NCBI RefSeq assembly: GCF_907164915.1
Contig: NW_025919561.1
Coordinates: forward strand, 62,001-126,000
Reading direction: 5' to 3'
Length of the DNA: 64,000 bases
Source of the DNA: Impatiens glandulifera
Taxonomy: Eukaryota; Streptophyta; Magnoliopsida; Ericales; Balsaminaceae
The notes under the pieces are model-generated. The model ran no database searches and had not been told where the DNA came from. It worked only from the letters and a program-made list of their open reading frames with translations. Position 1 is the stretch's first letter. Every line of letters starts with the position of its first letter. A program made the position numbers and the translations under genes. Positions 9,702 to 21,700 of this stretch are shown here, piece after piece.

Positions 9702-11466
9702 TGTTAGGAAAGGAGTCAACAATAGCAGGGGGTTGACCAAGTATTGTTAACCACGAAAATATTCGTTTGATATTAACTCTGTTAGAAGTTAATAAATGTT
9801 TCTATTCTTCGCAAATCTTCACAAACTCTTGAACAGAGTCATGTGCGGAACTGTTTATTTAGACTTGAAGCGACAGATAAAGATTGAGAAGATACGGAAA
9901 TGAAATAACACAATACACAAAATATTATTTATGGATGTTCGGAGAAAACTCTCCTACATCACCCCTTCTTCTCAACTTTAAGAAGGATATTCACTAGAAG
10001 ATTTAGTTTGAGTACAACACTTACACAAACCCAGTCGAACAACTAGGACTTAAAACACTGTTTGTTTTCGAACTCCTAGCACACAAAACTCTATTGAACA
10101 AAAACAGATTCTTTCAACTTATAATAATGAAAACTCACATAGAAAGAACTGTATGTAATACAACTTTATGATCTAGAAAACTTGTAGACCTTTAGAATTT
10201 GAGAGCTTGAGCACTTTATTGAAAGAAAAGCTTAAGATTTGTGAAAGTAGTGAGAGAATCGGGCTTGAAAATTTTCCTCCAACTTTTTCTTAAATAGAAG
10301 ACACCTCAACGGAAAAATTTGCTTCAGAGGACACCTGTCCTATTTTGGTTTGATTTGTACTTAGGTAGTACATTAGAGAATATGCGCTTTTGATCGTGGA
10401 TGTACTAGATGGAGATAGTGCGCCGAATATCATTAATGAGATTGTGGTGTACTGAGATTGTACATCACATGGAATTTGAATTAATTTGGCACGTGGAAGT
10501 CTTTTATAGGATTAACTTCGCTGGGTGTCAGACTGCCAATAACGGATGCTTGATCAAATACCGAATTTGATCAAGTACCGAAAATGCTTTATAAAACCAA
10601 ACTTGATTAAATACAGAATTTAATCAAATATCGGAAATGCCTTGTATATAACTTAACTAGTTAAAACACTTGAAGCGCTGATATAAAACCGAAGTTTTGG
10701 AAAAACCGGAAGCACTTCATATAAAACTGAATTTGATCAAATACTGGAAACTCATATAAAATTGAACTTGTTAAAATACTAGAGGCGCTGATATAAAACC
10801 GAACTGGTTAAAATACCGGAAGCTGATATAAAACCGAACTAGTTAAAATATCGGACGCATTGATATAAAACTAAACTGGTTAAAATACCAGAAAACTTTG
10901 TATAAAATTGAACAAGTTAAATACCGGAAAGCCTTGTATAAAACCAAACTAGTTAAATACTGGAAGACTTTGATATAAATCCGAAGTTAATATAATACAG
11001 GACATGCTTCCAAAATACCGAACTTGATATAAAATCAGAAGCGCTCCTCCAAAAACCAATTTATACATAATATCGTATGCGCTCCTAAAAATACCGTGGT
11101 TAACATAAAATCGGAAGCGCTCTTCCAAAAACCCATTTGGATATAATACCGGAAGTGCTTCACCACAATACTGAACTGGAAAAATACCAGACTCGCTTAG
11201 GAGAAGCCGAGTCGATCAATATACCGAAGCGCTTTTGTAGAAACCGAAGTCGAACAGAAAACTAGACGCGCACCTTCAGAATACCGAACCGATCAAACTA
11301 CCGGATGCGCATCTTCAGAAACCGAAGTTGATCAAATGCCGAAATTGATCAACTACTGGACGGTTTCCCATTTCGGTTTTCTTCACTTTGACCCTACACA
11401 TAAATAATTTAAACGCCCTAGTCTTATTAATACACTTAGAATTAATTTAATACTTTAACTTAACCA
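9702..11466 (-). repeat. LTR of a third SIRE-like copia family (about 1.77 kb)
   Basis: On the plus strand it begins TGTTAGGAAAGGAGTC, next to the primer site and gag of the minus-strand element, and ends near CTTAACCA at 11466. Directly after 11466 comes a pyrimidine tract matching the polypurine-tract regions beside the 3' LTRs of E1 and E2. Internally it holds a TATA-like CTATTTAAG on the minus strand at 10289-10297 and a degenerate tandem array at 10549-11360. Having a primer site on one side and a purine tract on the other is unusual (see findings). The right boundary is inferred from similarity to E2. Confidence 0.55.
10549..11360. repeat. Degenerate tandem array with TATAAAACCGAAC units
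   Basis: About twenty imperfect copies of a roughly 37-40 bp unit. Recognisable parts are GATATAAAACCGAACTGG, TTAAAATACCGGAAG and GCGCT. The better-kept copies lie at 10670-10990; the units become irregular towards 11360. It sits inside the LTR, upstream of its putative TATA box in the transcribed orientation. Confidence 0.75.
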
Positions 11467-11525
11467 TTTCTTTCTTTTTGATTATTTAAACTACATTATC
11501 AAAACCTGGTAGTTTTATGATGTTG
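11467..11525 (-). other. Polypurine-tract-like sequence next to the third-family LTR
   Basis: The plus strand ATTTCTTTCTTTTTGATTAT, followed by an ATTATCAAAACC, closely resembles the sequences inside E2 at 33206-33255 and 33357-33405. On the minus strand this is a purine-rich priming tract before an LTR. Only about 60 bp of the matching internal region remain. Confidence 0.45.
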
Positions 11526-11581
11526 ATTAATTATCCTAAGTTAATTATCAACTTTAATCTAACATAAAATAAATCTCATTA

Positions 11582-12302
11582 ATGATTTGTAACATATTAA
11601 AAATCATTCATTATCCAATTTCAGATTCTTATCGATCCTATTCTTGTTGCCGAAAAAGAGTTTCTTTAGAACCTTCCATGGAGTATATCCCATCAACAAG
11701 TTGGCCTATGTATTTCATTAATGGATTTGTTTGTCACACTCGAGAATATGGATCAATTAAATCTAAATTAAATAGTGGAGTATGTGTGCACTCTGATCAT
11801 GATTATTATGACTTTTTAGATGAAATTATTGAATTGGAGTATCTAGGTTTATATGTTTGGGTAGTGTTATTTAAATGTTCTAGGTTTCACCCCATTAGAG
11901 GAGTCAAGGTTCATAAAAAATATTAAATTAGTTGACATAAATCCTATGCAGCCATACAATAAAAATGAATCATTTATATTAGCGCAACAAACAGTTCAGG
12001 TGTATTAATCTCCTTATCCGAGTAATAGGAAAGACAACACACAATGTTGTGTTGTTTGCAAAGTAAAGGCTAGAATTAAAGTTGAGGAGCATTGGACTGA
12101 AAAAGCGTACCAACAAGATGAAATGATAGGATCATTTGAAATTCCAATTTATGAAATTGCACAATTATGTGATCCTAATGGTGCTCATGATAATGAAACA
12201 ATTGACGAGTTTGACACTAATGTCCATGGAGAATTACATTTTAATGATAATGAAGATCAGAGTGAAGACGTCAAAGATGACAATGATCTATTTGAAACAT
12301 GA
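11582..12302 (+). pseudogene. CACTA ORF C-terminal part, DUF4216-like
   Basis: The first frame (11582-11926) shows MYFINGFVCHTREY, NSGVCV, DYYDFLDEIIELEY and VVLFKC..F, the order seen in the DUF4216 domain at the C-terminus of TNP2-type CACTA proteins. A one-base frameshift near 11920 leads into the next segment (KLVDINPM, FILAQQTVQVY, then CCVVCKVKARI). That segment has a TAA at 12006-12008 and ends in an acidic tail at 12302. No upstream transposase core is present. It belongs with the Transposase_24-like fragment beyond E1. Not functional as it stands. Confidence 0.65.
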
Positions 12303-14897
12303 ACATGTAAGTAGTTCCTTATTTTAATATATGTCCTTAATTCCCGTATAATTGGTGAGTAGTAAGTAATAACAATGTTATTGTGTTAATGTTCAACAAG
12401 TTACTGAGTTAACTTGGAAAAGTTGGTGGACATATTCTATTATGTGGCAATTGTTCGAGAAAATATTTTACTTAAAGTTGGTGTTATTTTCTATGTTAAA
12501 GTTGATGATTATGTTTTCTATTAAATATCACGTGAGTTGTTTTTAATATTTTACTTGAATTTGGTGTTATGTCTTATAGTACAATTGTTGTAACTCATGT
12601 TTGAACTTCATTAAATAGGTAAATGTTTTGATTGCTTATGGATATTTGATTGCTTTGTTTGTATGTAATTAGTAATTCAGTTTTGATCCTTTCAACTGAT
12701 TTATTTATAAAAATGTAACAAGATTTTTTTAGTACAAAAATTATCTCAATTTGTATAAATAAATTTAAGACTGAATATTTGATCATATTTTTTTGAAATA
12801 CATAAAATTAAAATAACTTCAATGTTAAAAATTTAATCCCCAAATATTAAACTCTTTTAATATTAAAATCAAGCTATTTTACTTTTTTTTAAACATGTGA
12901 ATACTATATAATATAAAAAATTAATTTATAAATAATTTAAAATAAAAAACATTAATGTTGGCCGTCGAAAATAATGTGAAAACATAAATAATATATAATA
13001 TAGAAAATTAATTTATAAATAATATAAAATAAATTAATATATTTAATATTAGTCGTGGAAAACTACATTGATAATTTGGTACGTCGAATATTATGTGGAA
13101 ATCTAAATAATATATAATATAGAAAATTAATTTAAAAATAATATATTTAATATTCGGCGTCGAAAATGATATGCATAATATATTAGTCTAAACTTTCACT
13201 GGCGCATATCCTTCCCTCTTTTCACTGATGTCCTTCACTCTTTTCACTCTAATTTTTCCCTCTTTTCATACATCTTGAAGCAATATTGTGATCGTTTGTT
13301 CAACATTTCATATTGAATTTGAGAGAAATACTTTAGGTAAGCAATACTGTGAGGTTTCATACACGTTTTTTCAATTAGCATCTAGGTAGGCAATATTGTT
13401 TTCATGTTTTAGAGTTAGGTTTCATTGATCGTCGACCTTGGAAGATCTAGGTTTTCATTCAACATTTGGCACTCGACTCGACCATGATCTTCAATCAACA
13501 TGTAATGTAAAATCAACGATCTAACTTCATCTCTTACCATTCACATATCGAAAAGTGTTTACTGTATTGTTAGGGTTTGGATATGGATGGTACTGAATTT
13601 CTTGTTGTATAACTTATTTCATTTCACGTGAGAAATATTTATGTGATGAAATTTTCTTTTCTTTGTCTTGCTCATATTTCAATTAAATGTTAAAGATGAG
13701 GGATGTGAAGGAGGAAACGGCCATAATGTCTAGAGGTTGGTGATATTGAACTCCAATTGCAGGTGTTCTCTCTGATGATCTTTCTCCGATAATACATATA
13801 TCTTCTTTTTCATCTTTCTTTCTTTCACGCTTTTCTTCTATTTCGAATGATATAATCTCCTTTGTTATTGTTCCAAACTTTTTTTCCTAGAATCGATCGT
13901 TCGTCTATCATTCAACAGCGTCTGTAAGTTATATTTTGTCTCTTATCACTACCTAATCAAGGATGATCGTTTTAAGACTAATTTTATTTTCAATTTCACT
14001 AAGAAACTTCATGTAGTCTTTACAACATATCGAATTCCTCTTTTTGATAAATTTGTAGGAATTGTTATGATCATGTTGAATTAATCAAACTTTTTGTTAT
14101 TACTATGAAGTATGAATTGTAGAAATTATTATCTTTGATATAGCTTAATTCTTAAAACTATTTTGATAAATTAAATCAACTGAGTTATTATTTCTAAGAT
14201 GTTTGCCTCTGTGTTGTCTTCATCATGTTTCAATTTCTAGCTGATTTTGATTGAGTTGAAGGAACATCACTACCTAAGTGAGGATGATCGTTTTAAGACG
14301 AATTTGGTTTCCAATTTCACTGAGAAATCGCATGTAGGATTTTTCATAACATATCTTATTCCTATTTTTGATAAATTTGTAGGAATTGTTATGATCATGT
14401 TAAATTAACTATTAACAAATTAAGTTTAAGCCTTCCTGCATTTGTCAAGAAATGAATTAGACAATGAATTCATGTTTTTTTAAATTGATAATATAATTTA
14501 TCATTTACATTTAGGATTCTCAGGTACTTACATGTTTTTTTTGTAAGAATTCTCAAGTTCTTATTGTTAATATTAGGAAGGTTGGTACCTGTTGGGTTGC
14601 TGTATTTTTTCTTTTTGTTTATATTTTACTAACATCTACTTTATTAGTTTGTTTATAGTTGTCCATCTTCTCGCATCTCATCCACCTTATCTCATGTCTT
14701 GGTTAAGTCTCAGATTTCAGCTCAAACCAAATGTGATCCAGATTTTTTTGAGAAGCTTGTCTTTAAAAACTTATGTAATATGGTACTTTCTAATCTGGTC
14801 ATTTTCTTTAAACATTTTCCTTATTCTTTGTGTTATACAAATCTTATCAACTTACATTTCTAGACTAACTCTGAAATTCTCTAAGTTCAGGATTATG
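12303..14897 (+). other. Non-coding CACTA interior with internal duplications
   Basis: No supported gene. The stretch is AT-rich and holds two local duplications. One is a block around ATATAATATAGAAAATTAAT repeated three times between 12900 and 13145, each near GTCGAAAA or GTCGTGGAAA. The other is a roughly 150-bp block around GGATGATCGTTTTAAGAC at 13960-14095, repeated at 14278-14408. The pyrimidine-rich segment at 13190-13330 could be the leader of the second CACTA gene. An apparent 102-residue frame at 14592-14900 is hydrophobic and unsupported. Confidence 0.4.
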
Positions 14898-16973
14898 TGA
14901 TAGGATCAACTTTATCGATAGAGACAGGGGTCTGGCTAAGGATGAAGGCTTATGAAAAACAATTTCAAAAAATCCTGTTAGGGATTTAATTCGCTTTCTA
15001 TTCTACGCAAACTTGTGTAAACACTTGAAACGGATTTAGGGCGGAATTGTTTACTTGGGTTTGAAGCACAAGATGAAATATGAAAAGATGACAGAAAAGA
15101 AGAACACAACAATTTGTTTATGGATGTTCGGAGAAACTCTCATTCGTCACCCCTTTTTCCAACCACCAGAAGGATTCACTATAATATTATTTGAATCAAA
15201 TACAGTTTACACACACACTTAGCTCACTATTGAACAAAACACTTTATGTTCAATTACAAGATGAAGAATATCACTCAGCTAGCGGTGTTTTGATTCTAGC
15301 ACTCTCTTGATTCACACACAGTACAATCAGAAAGAAGCTTCACAGTATGAATTCAGTAAGCAAAATGATTGAGTAGTTTCTCTTTCTGCAAAATCAGATT
15401 GCTTATTCGTTAAGGAAAAAGTCACTGCTTCGTTCGTTGTCCTTGAGATTTGTTAAATACTGAGCAGGAGCTAACGGTCGAATCTTCAAGAATGATATGT
15501 GACACTCTTCTATTGGAAAACCTCCATTGTACACAACAATTTTTGAGCACAAGGATCGTGGCCGTACATCATAGGTAGTGCGCCGAATATTCCATCTGGA
15601 TATACCTGCAAAACAAGTAATGTGAGGAAAATTCCTTTACGTGGCATTCTTTAATTGGATGCATATAGCTGTTGTACTAATCTTCAATAGAAAGTGTAGC
15701 AGGAGTAGGGTACAGCTATAGCACGTGGGTAGGTGAAATGCTAGATTCAAGCGTACTGCTTAAACTGAGCATTAGATGTATTTTAGTTAGACGGATTGTG
15801 AAAATCATTCTAATGAAATAAAACATCTCCTTCTAACAGAAAACGTCTATTAGACCTCCTGGTCTAATAGAATTAGACTCGCATCTAATTATCCAATAAC
15901 CATTAGACTGCACGTCTAACTCCACTGAGTTAGACTGCACGTCTAATTCCGGTTCTACCTCAAACTTGTCTGAAGGAGTTAGACACACGTCTAACTTTCA
16001 CTAATTAGACTACACGTCTAATTATCAAATAACCATTAGACTGCACGTCTAACTCCGCTGAGTTAGACTATACGTCTAATTTCGGTTCTACCTCAGACTT
16101 GTCTGAAGGAGTTAGACGCACGTCTAACTTTCACTAATTAGACTACACGTCTAATTATCCAATAACCATTAGACTGCACGTCTAACTCCGTTGAGTTAGA
16201 CTGCACGTCTAATTCCGGTTCTACCTCAGACTTGTCTGAAGGAGTTAGACGCACGTCTAACTTTCACTAATTAGACTACACGTCTAATTATCCAATAACC
16301 ATTAGACTGCACGTCTAACTCCGCTGAGTTAGACTGCATGTCTAATTCCGGTTCTACCTCAGACTTATCTGAAGGAGTTAGACGCACGTCTAACTTTCAC
16401 TTTCTATTAGACTGCACGTCTAATTCCGCATAAATTAGACTACCCGTCTAATTGCAAATCTAGTAGACTACACGTCTAACTCCGATGAGTTAGACTGTAC
16501 GTCTAATTTCGAACACATTAGACTTACGTCTAATTCCGTGTATATTAGACTTACGTCTAATTCTATACATTCATTAGACTTCACGTCTAATTCCGATGAG
16601 TTAGACTGTACGTCTAATTCTATGTATTAGACTTACGTCTAATTCCGTGTATCTATTAGATCATCCGTCTAATTACACGTCTATTAAACTACACGTCTAA
16701 CTCCGATGAGTTAGACTGTACGTCTAATTCTATGTATGCATTAGACTTTTGTCTAATTCTTTACATTCATTAGACCACACGTCTAATTTCGATGAGTTAG
16801 ACTGTATGTCTAATTCTAGTGAATGCCAAAATCGGTCTAATGACCCTCATTAGATTCAAGTCTTATGAAATATTATTTCAATACACTTGTATCAAAACTC
16901 ATAAGTTATTTCATCATCAAAATTACTGTGGTTAAAGTATTTCAACACTTAGTCAAAATAATTTGACTCAACA
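14898..16973 (-). repeat. E1 3' LTR
   Basis: Length 2076 bp. On the plus strand it runs from TGATAGGATC to TTTGACTCAACA. It contains the palindrome array at about 15785-16830. Its non-array part matches the right LTR and the plus-oriented LTRs at 7184-9017 and 59454-61543. Confidence 0.92.
15785..16830. repeat. Palindrome array in the E1 3' LTR
   Basis: Many TTAGAC/GTCTAA palindromes. In addition a higher-order unit of about 120 bp, containing TCCGGTTCTACCTCAGACTTG and AATTATCCAATAACC, is repeated about four times at 15890-16390. This higher-order unit also occurs in the other LTRs of the family except the truncated one, where it is barely present. Confidence 0.9.
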
Positions 16974-16993
16974 ATTTCTCCCTTTTTGATGAA
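16974..16993 (-). other. E1 polypurine tract
   Basis: The minus strand reads TTCATCAAAAAGGGAGAAAT directly before the 3' LTR. This purine-rich run is the expected plus-strand priming site. Confidence 0.8.
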
Positions 16994-17260
16994 GAAATTG
17001 CAAACCTGTATACATATATCAAAACATGCATTCATCATATAAATAAACAAAAACATTTGCATGCAAGTAAATCATTCAAAAGTATCCAAGTTAATCACAT
17101 ATGAGTATTTTCAGAAGAAACACACAAAACATTGTTCAATATAACCAAAATAATTTTACCAAAAACATCATGAGAATATTCAAAAGAACTTCCAAAAGAC
17201 ATTTAATCTCTATTTTTCTTCTTCTTCTTAGACTTCACTTTGGAAAGGATAGACTTCAAC

Positions 17261-18016
17261 CTAGGAGATCTCTAAGACTGCGGTTAGAGGGGAGTTGGAG
17301 TCTTCTCTTTTCCTTTTCTTGGACTTAAGCGTCTCCACCCTTTGAATGTAATCTACCACTTTCTGGTAGTTCAGGATCTTAGAAGGAAGGGGAAAGCTCT
17401 TACCGGGTTCATTTAGAAGGAAAAAAAGAAGAGAATTGAGAGGACCATCAAAGCCGAAAATCTTCTTCCGAGCAACAACCATTATGACAAGATTCCCGAA
17501 GAGGAAGCTTTTCCAGTTCACAGGAACACCCCTGGTGATAGCCACCATTATCTGAAAGACCTTCGTACAATACTTGTAAGAAGACTCCTTAGAAAGAAGG
17601 GATTTCGATACGATGTCACTTAACAGATATTCAACCTTTAGGAGGTTTTTCTTTCCATGAATGTCTACTTGAGGGGAATCGGAAAAGACTTTCATCATCG
17701 TATACATTATATCAGGAGGAGTGGTTGAGAACTCATCGATACCTACTTTTGGAAGATGGAAAAACGTACCGAAGGACTCTTCGGTGATACAGATCATATG
17801 GCCCATTACCGCTCCAGCAATAACATTATCTTGATAGAAGCTAGCGGTTTCGAAGAATTCATTGAGTAGCTGTTCGTGATAGGTTTTATGAGGGGTGAGG
17901 AATCTTCTCAGCCCAGAAGTTTTTAACGATTCGAACATCCTATGCATTCCCGGAGATTGTACGGTGGATACAGATTGAAAGTCCACTTGATTCAATTTTG
18001 GACGGAAAGGCAACAT
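17261..18016 (-). CDS. E1 accessory protein, Transposase_32-like, in the env-like position
   Basis: An intact 251-codon frame between pol and the polypurine tract. Landmarks in order: QVDF (residues 10-13), SGLRRFL (34-40), LNEFFETA (51-58), an ITEESFGTFFHLPKVG block (about 77-92), GKKNLLKVEYLLSDI (about 120-134), GVPVNWKSFLFGNL (about 163-176) and a basic Lys/Arg-rich stretch (KSKKRKRE) near the C-terminus that could be a nuclear signal. The same landmarks occur in three frames of E2, which shows the family is conserved. The pattern resembles the Pfam putative plant transposon protein domain (Transposase_32). I see no signal peptide or clear membrane anchor, so a true envelope function is doubtful. 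Function unknown; start chosen because its N-terminus aligns with the E2 relatives. Confidence 0.75.
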   Translation of the reverse strand: MLPFRPKLNQVDFQSVSTVQSPGMHRMFESLKTSGLRRFLTPHKTYHEQLLNEFFETASFYQDNVIAGAVMGHMICITEESFGTFFHLPKVGIDEFSTTPPDIMYTMMKVFSDSPQVDIHGKKNLLKVEYLLSDIVSKSLLSKESSYKYCTKVFQIMVAITRGVPVNWKSFLFGNLVIMVVARKKIFGFDGPLNSLLFFLLNEPGKSFPLPSKILNYQKVVDYIQRVETLKSKKRKREDSNSPLTAVLEIS

Positions 18017-18084
18017 TATGATTTGATGAACAAGGGTTAGAACGTTTCGAATTCTAAAGAGAGAGAGATTGATTTCAAAGATCT

Positions 18085-18095
18085 TCTATATTTTA
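18085..18095 (-). promoter_or_regulatory. TATA-like box upstream of the E1 accessory gene
   Basis: The minus strand reads TAAAATATAGA about 70 bp before the ATG, followed by a CT-rich leader (CTCTCTCTCTTT). Similar arrangements precede all three E2 relatives. Confidence 0.45.
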
Positions 18096-18774
18096 GAGTG
18101 AATGATCCTATCAATATCAGGGTTTTTAATCATATAGAAGAAAACTAATGATTATTCCTACCGTCAAGAACTTCAAAAGTCAGTTCCCAATAAACACAGC
18201 ATTTAATGTTAGCATGAAACCGAACGTTTAATACTAAGTGTACAAGAAAAAGTTGTAAGAAATATTAGTCATTATTTGCATATTGAGAGACACGTGTCTT
18301 CAATTCTTTTGAGGAATGACTAATTTGATTTTCGGCGGAAAACAAACTTGATTAGAAATCATTAAAAGACAGCTGTCCAAATACCCATAAGATGAAGAGT
18401 CTAATTACACTAGTAGTTTGACGTTTATTCTCCTCTTCACATTTTCAACTTCCTTTTGAAAATCAGTCTATTAGACGTGTACGTCTAATTATGCAATAAC
18501 ATCACGTGAGACACGCGTGTCTGGTTAGACGTGAGCATTCTCTTGCTCATGACGTAAAAACGTCTAACGTCTATTAGACGTGTCCGTTTATTAGACGCAT
18601 CCGTTTAACCATGAAGGTTAAAATAACCAAGACGATAATTTCAGATGAAGACGAGTGTCTAAGTAGCTGTGTTTCTCAAAAACTTTGAATCTCTAGGACA
18701 AATTAAGACCTCCGTCTTTCATATCTGTTCAGTTGCGTCTTGAACAATATGTTCCTCTTAATTTATGCATGTAA
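18096..18774 (-). other. E1 spacer between pol and the accessory gene, with a short TTAGAC array
   Basis: No gene. At 18468-18620 it contains several ATTAGACGTGTACGTCTAAT-type palindromes related to those in the LTR but outside it. The rest is AT-rich. Confidence 0.6.
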
Positions 18775-21700
18775 TCAATCAAGATCAACAAGACCTAACA
18801 TGTTTCTAAAGTGAGAAAACTTAGTTTCCGGTAGGGGTTTCATGAAAATGTTTGCAGTTTGTTGATCTGTAGGAACATGTTCAAGGCGAATCTGCTTCTG
18901 ATTGACGTGTTCTCGGATGAAGTGATGCCTGATTTCAATATGCTTTGTCCGAGAGTGCAGAACTGGATTGTAGGAGATTGCGGTAGCACTTGTGTTGTCG
19001 CAGAAAATTGGACATTCATCAGCCTCAATCCCATAGTCTCTGAGCTGTTGTTGAATCCACAGAACTTGAGAGCAAAAACTTCCAGCTGCAAGATACTCTA
19101 CTTCAGCTGTAGACGTGGCGACTGACGTCTTCTTCTTGCTGAACCATGTGATTAGACGATCTCCAAGAAACTGGCAAGTTCCACTTGTGCTTTTTCTATC
19201 AATTTTGCATCCTGCATAATCTGCATCTGAGAAACTAATTAAATTGAAACTGGAATCCTTCGGATACCACAGTCCCACATTTTGAGTTCCCTTTAAGTAT
19301 TTAAGAATACGTTTAGCAGTAGTAAAATGAGAGAGTTTAGGATCAGCCTGAAATCTGCCACAAACACCAACAGCAAATTGAATGTCTGGTCTACTAGCAG
19401 TTACATACAGCAAAGAACCGATGAGTCCTCTATAGGCTGTTACGTCAACAATTTGGCCACCTTCATCTTTATCCAATTTAGCTGAAGAACTCATTGGAGT
19501 AGCTGCTGCAGAACAGTTCTCCAAACCAAACTTCTTTAGCAGTTCTTTGGTGTATTTTTCCTGGTTGATAAGAGTTATGTTTTCTAGGTGACGGATTTGA
19601 AGCCCAAGAAAGAAAGTAAGTTCTCCCATCATGCTCATTTCAAACCTGTTCTGCATCAGCTTGGCAAACTTCTCATACAATTTGGGGTTAGTTGAGCCAA
19701 AAATAATGTCATCAACATATATCTGAACAAGTAGTATATGAGAATCTTTAGTAAATCTAAACAGGGTTTTATCCACTGTTCCAACAACAAAATCATGATC
19801 AAATAGGAAGTTGGTTAAAGTGTCATACCAAGCTCTAGGGGCTTGTTTCAGACCATACAATTCTTTGTTAAACCTATAAACATGATTTGGCAAAACATGA
19901 TCTACAAAACCAGGGGGTTGCTCAACATATACTTCTTCACTTAATTTTCCATTTAAAAATGCATTTTTCACATCCATTTGAAAGACTTTAAAATTCTGAA
20001 ATGATGCATATGCTAGGAAGATTCTGATTGCCTCTAGTCTTGCAACCGGTGCAAAAGACTCATCAAAATCAATACCTTCCTCTTGTCTGTATCCTTGAGC
20101 AACTAAACGAGCTTTGTTTCTAATGACTAAGCCATCTTTACTAAGCTTGTTTCTAAAGACCCATCTTGTTCCTATGACTGACTTGTCAGTTGGTCTAAGA
20201 GTAAGATACCACATTTTATTTCTAGCAAATTGGTTTAACTCCTCTTGCATAGCATTGATCCAATCTAGATCAACTATAGCTTCACCAATTTTATTAAGTT
20301 CAATTTGAGAAATAAATGCAGAATTGGCCATTTCATCCATCAGTTGACGTCTTGTCCTTCGAGGAGAAAAAAGATTTCCGATTATCAGTTCTGGTGGATG
20401 ATTTCTGTTCCATCTGAAGTTGGATCCAAGGGGATTGGTCATCTGAACCGGTGACACCGCGACATCCAAACTCTCAACTTGTTGAACAGGAGTTTACACG
20501 TCTGGTTGAGCTTCAACCGGATCAGCCACGAGATCAGATAGAGCCATCTGCTTGTTGAAGGTTTCTTCTTCTTCACTTACAGACTCAAGACTAGCCGCTT
20601 GTAGTCTGTCAGCAAGATCAATGGGTTCATTAGATTTGCTCTTAACATGCTCATCAAACACTACATGGAGGGATTCTTCAACAGTTTGTGTTCTTTTATT
20701 GTATACTCTGTAAGCCTTGCTTACTGATGATTATCCCAACATGAATCCCTCGTCTACTTTAGCATCAAAGGCAGTCAAATAAACTTTTCCATTGTTATGG
20801 ATAAAACATTTACACCCAAATATCTTAAAATAAGAAATTGTGGGTATTCTCCCATAATACAGCTCATAGGGAGTTTTATCAAAACGTTTGTTAATTATTG
20901 ACCGATTTTGTGTATAGCAAGCAGTACTAATGGCTTCCGCCCAAAACCTCTGAGGTACATCTGATTTAGCAAGCATAGACCTCGCTGCTTCCTTCAGAGT
21001 TCTCACTCTTCTCTCAGCAATGCCCTTTTGCTGTGGAGTTCTGGCACTAGACAACTCATGCCTAATTCCAGTCTCCTCGAGATAAGATGATAGGTATCTG
21101 TTAGTGAATTCAGTTCCCTGATCACTTCTGATGCATGTGATATTTAAAGATTTCTGATTCTGAATCCCTTTAAATATCCTAATCAAGTTTTCAGCAGTTT
21201 TATCTTTTGATGGTAAAAATGCAACCCATGAAAAACGAGAAAAGTCATCGATAACAATTAAGGCAAATCTCATTCCTCCTATACTCTTTACAGGAATTGG
21301 ACCAAAAAGATCCATATGTAAAAGTTCTAGGATACGACTGGATTGTGATTTCCCTTTGCTTTTGAACGATGATCTGCCATGTTTGCCTAACTGGAAAGCA
21401 GTGCATATCTTGTCCTTTGAAAACTAAAGTTTGGGCAAACCAATAAATAAATTGTTTGAACAAATATTGTTGATGGTTTTAAAATTTAATGGTTCAAACG
21501 TTTATGCCATAACAATTTCTTGTCATTCTTGGCAATCATGCACATAGGGTCAGAAGTCTCTTTTTGCCAATTCATTTTGTATGGATTTCCTACTCTACTT
21601 CCATCTTGGTCTTTAACTAAACATGCATGAGTTTGAAAATCTACTAACAAACCGGTATCACATAATTGACTAATGCTGATTAAGTTATAACACAGATTGT

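Noticed and set aside
17261..18016. Calling the extra ORF an envelope gene
   Set aside because: It is in the position of the SIRE env-like ORF, but I see no signal peptide, transmembrane anchor or cleavage site, and its motifs resemble a plant transposon-protein domain.
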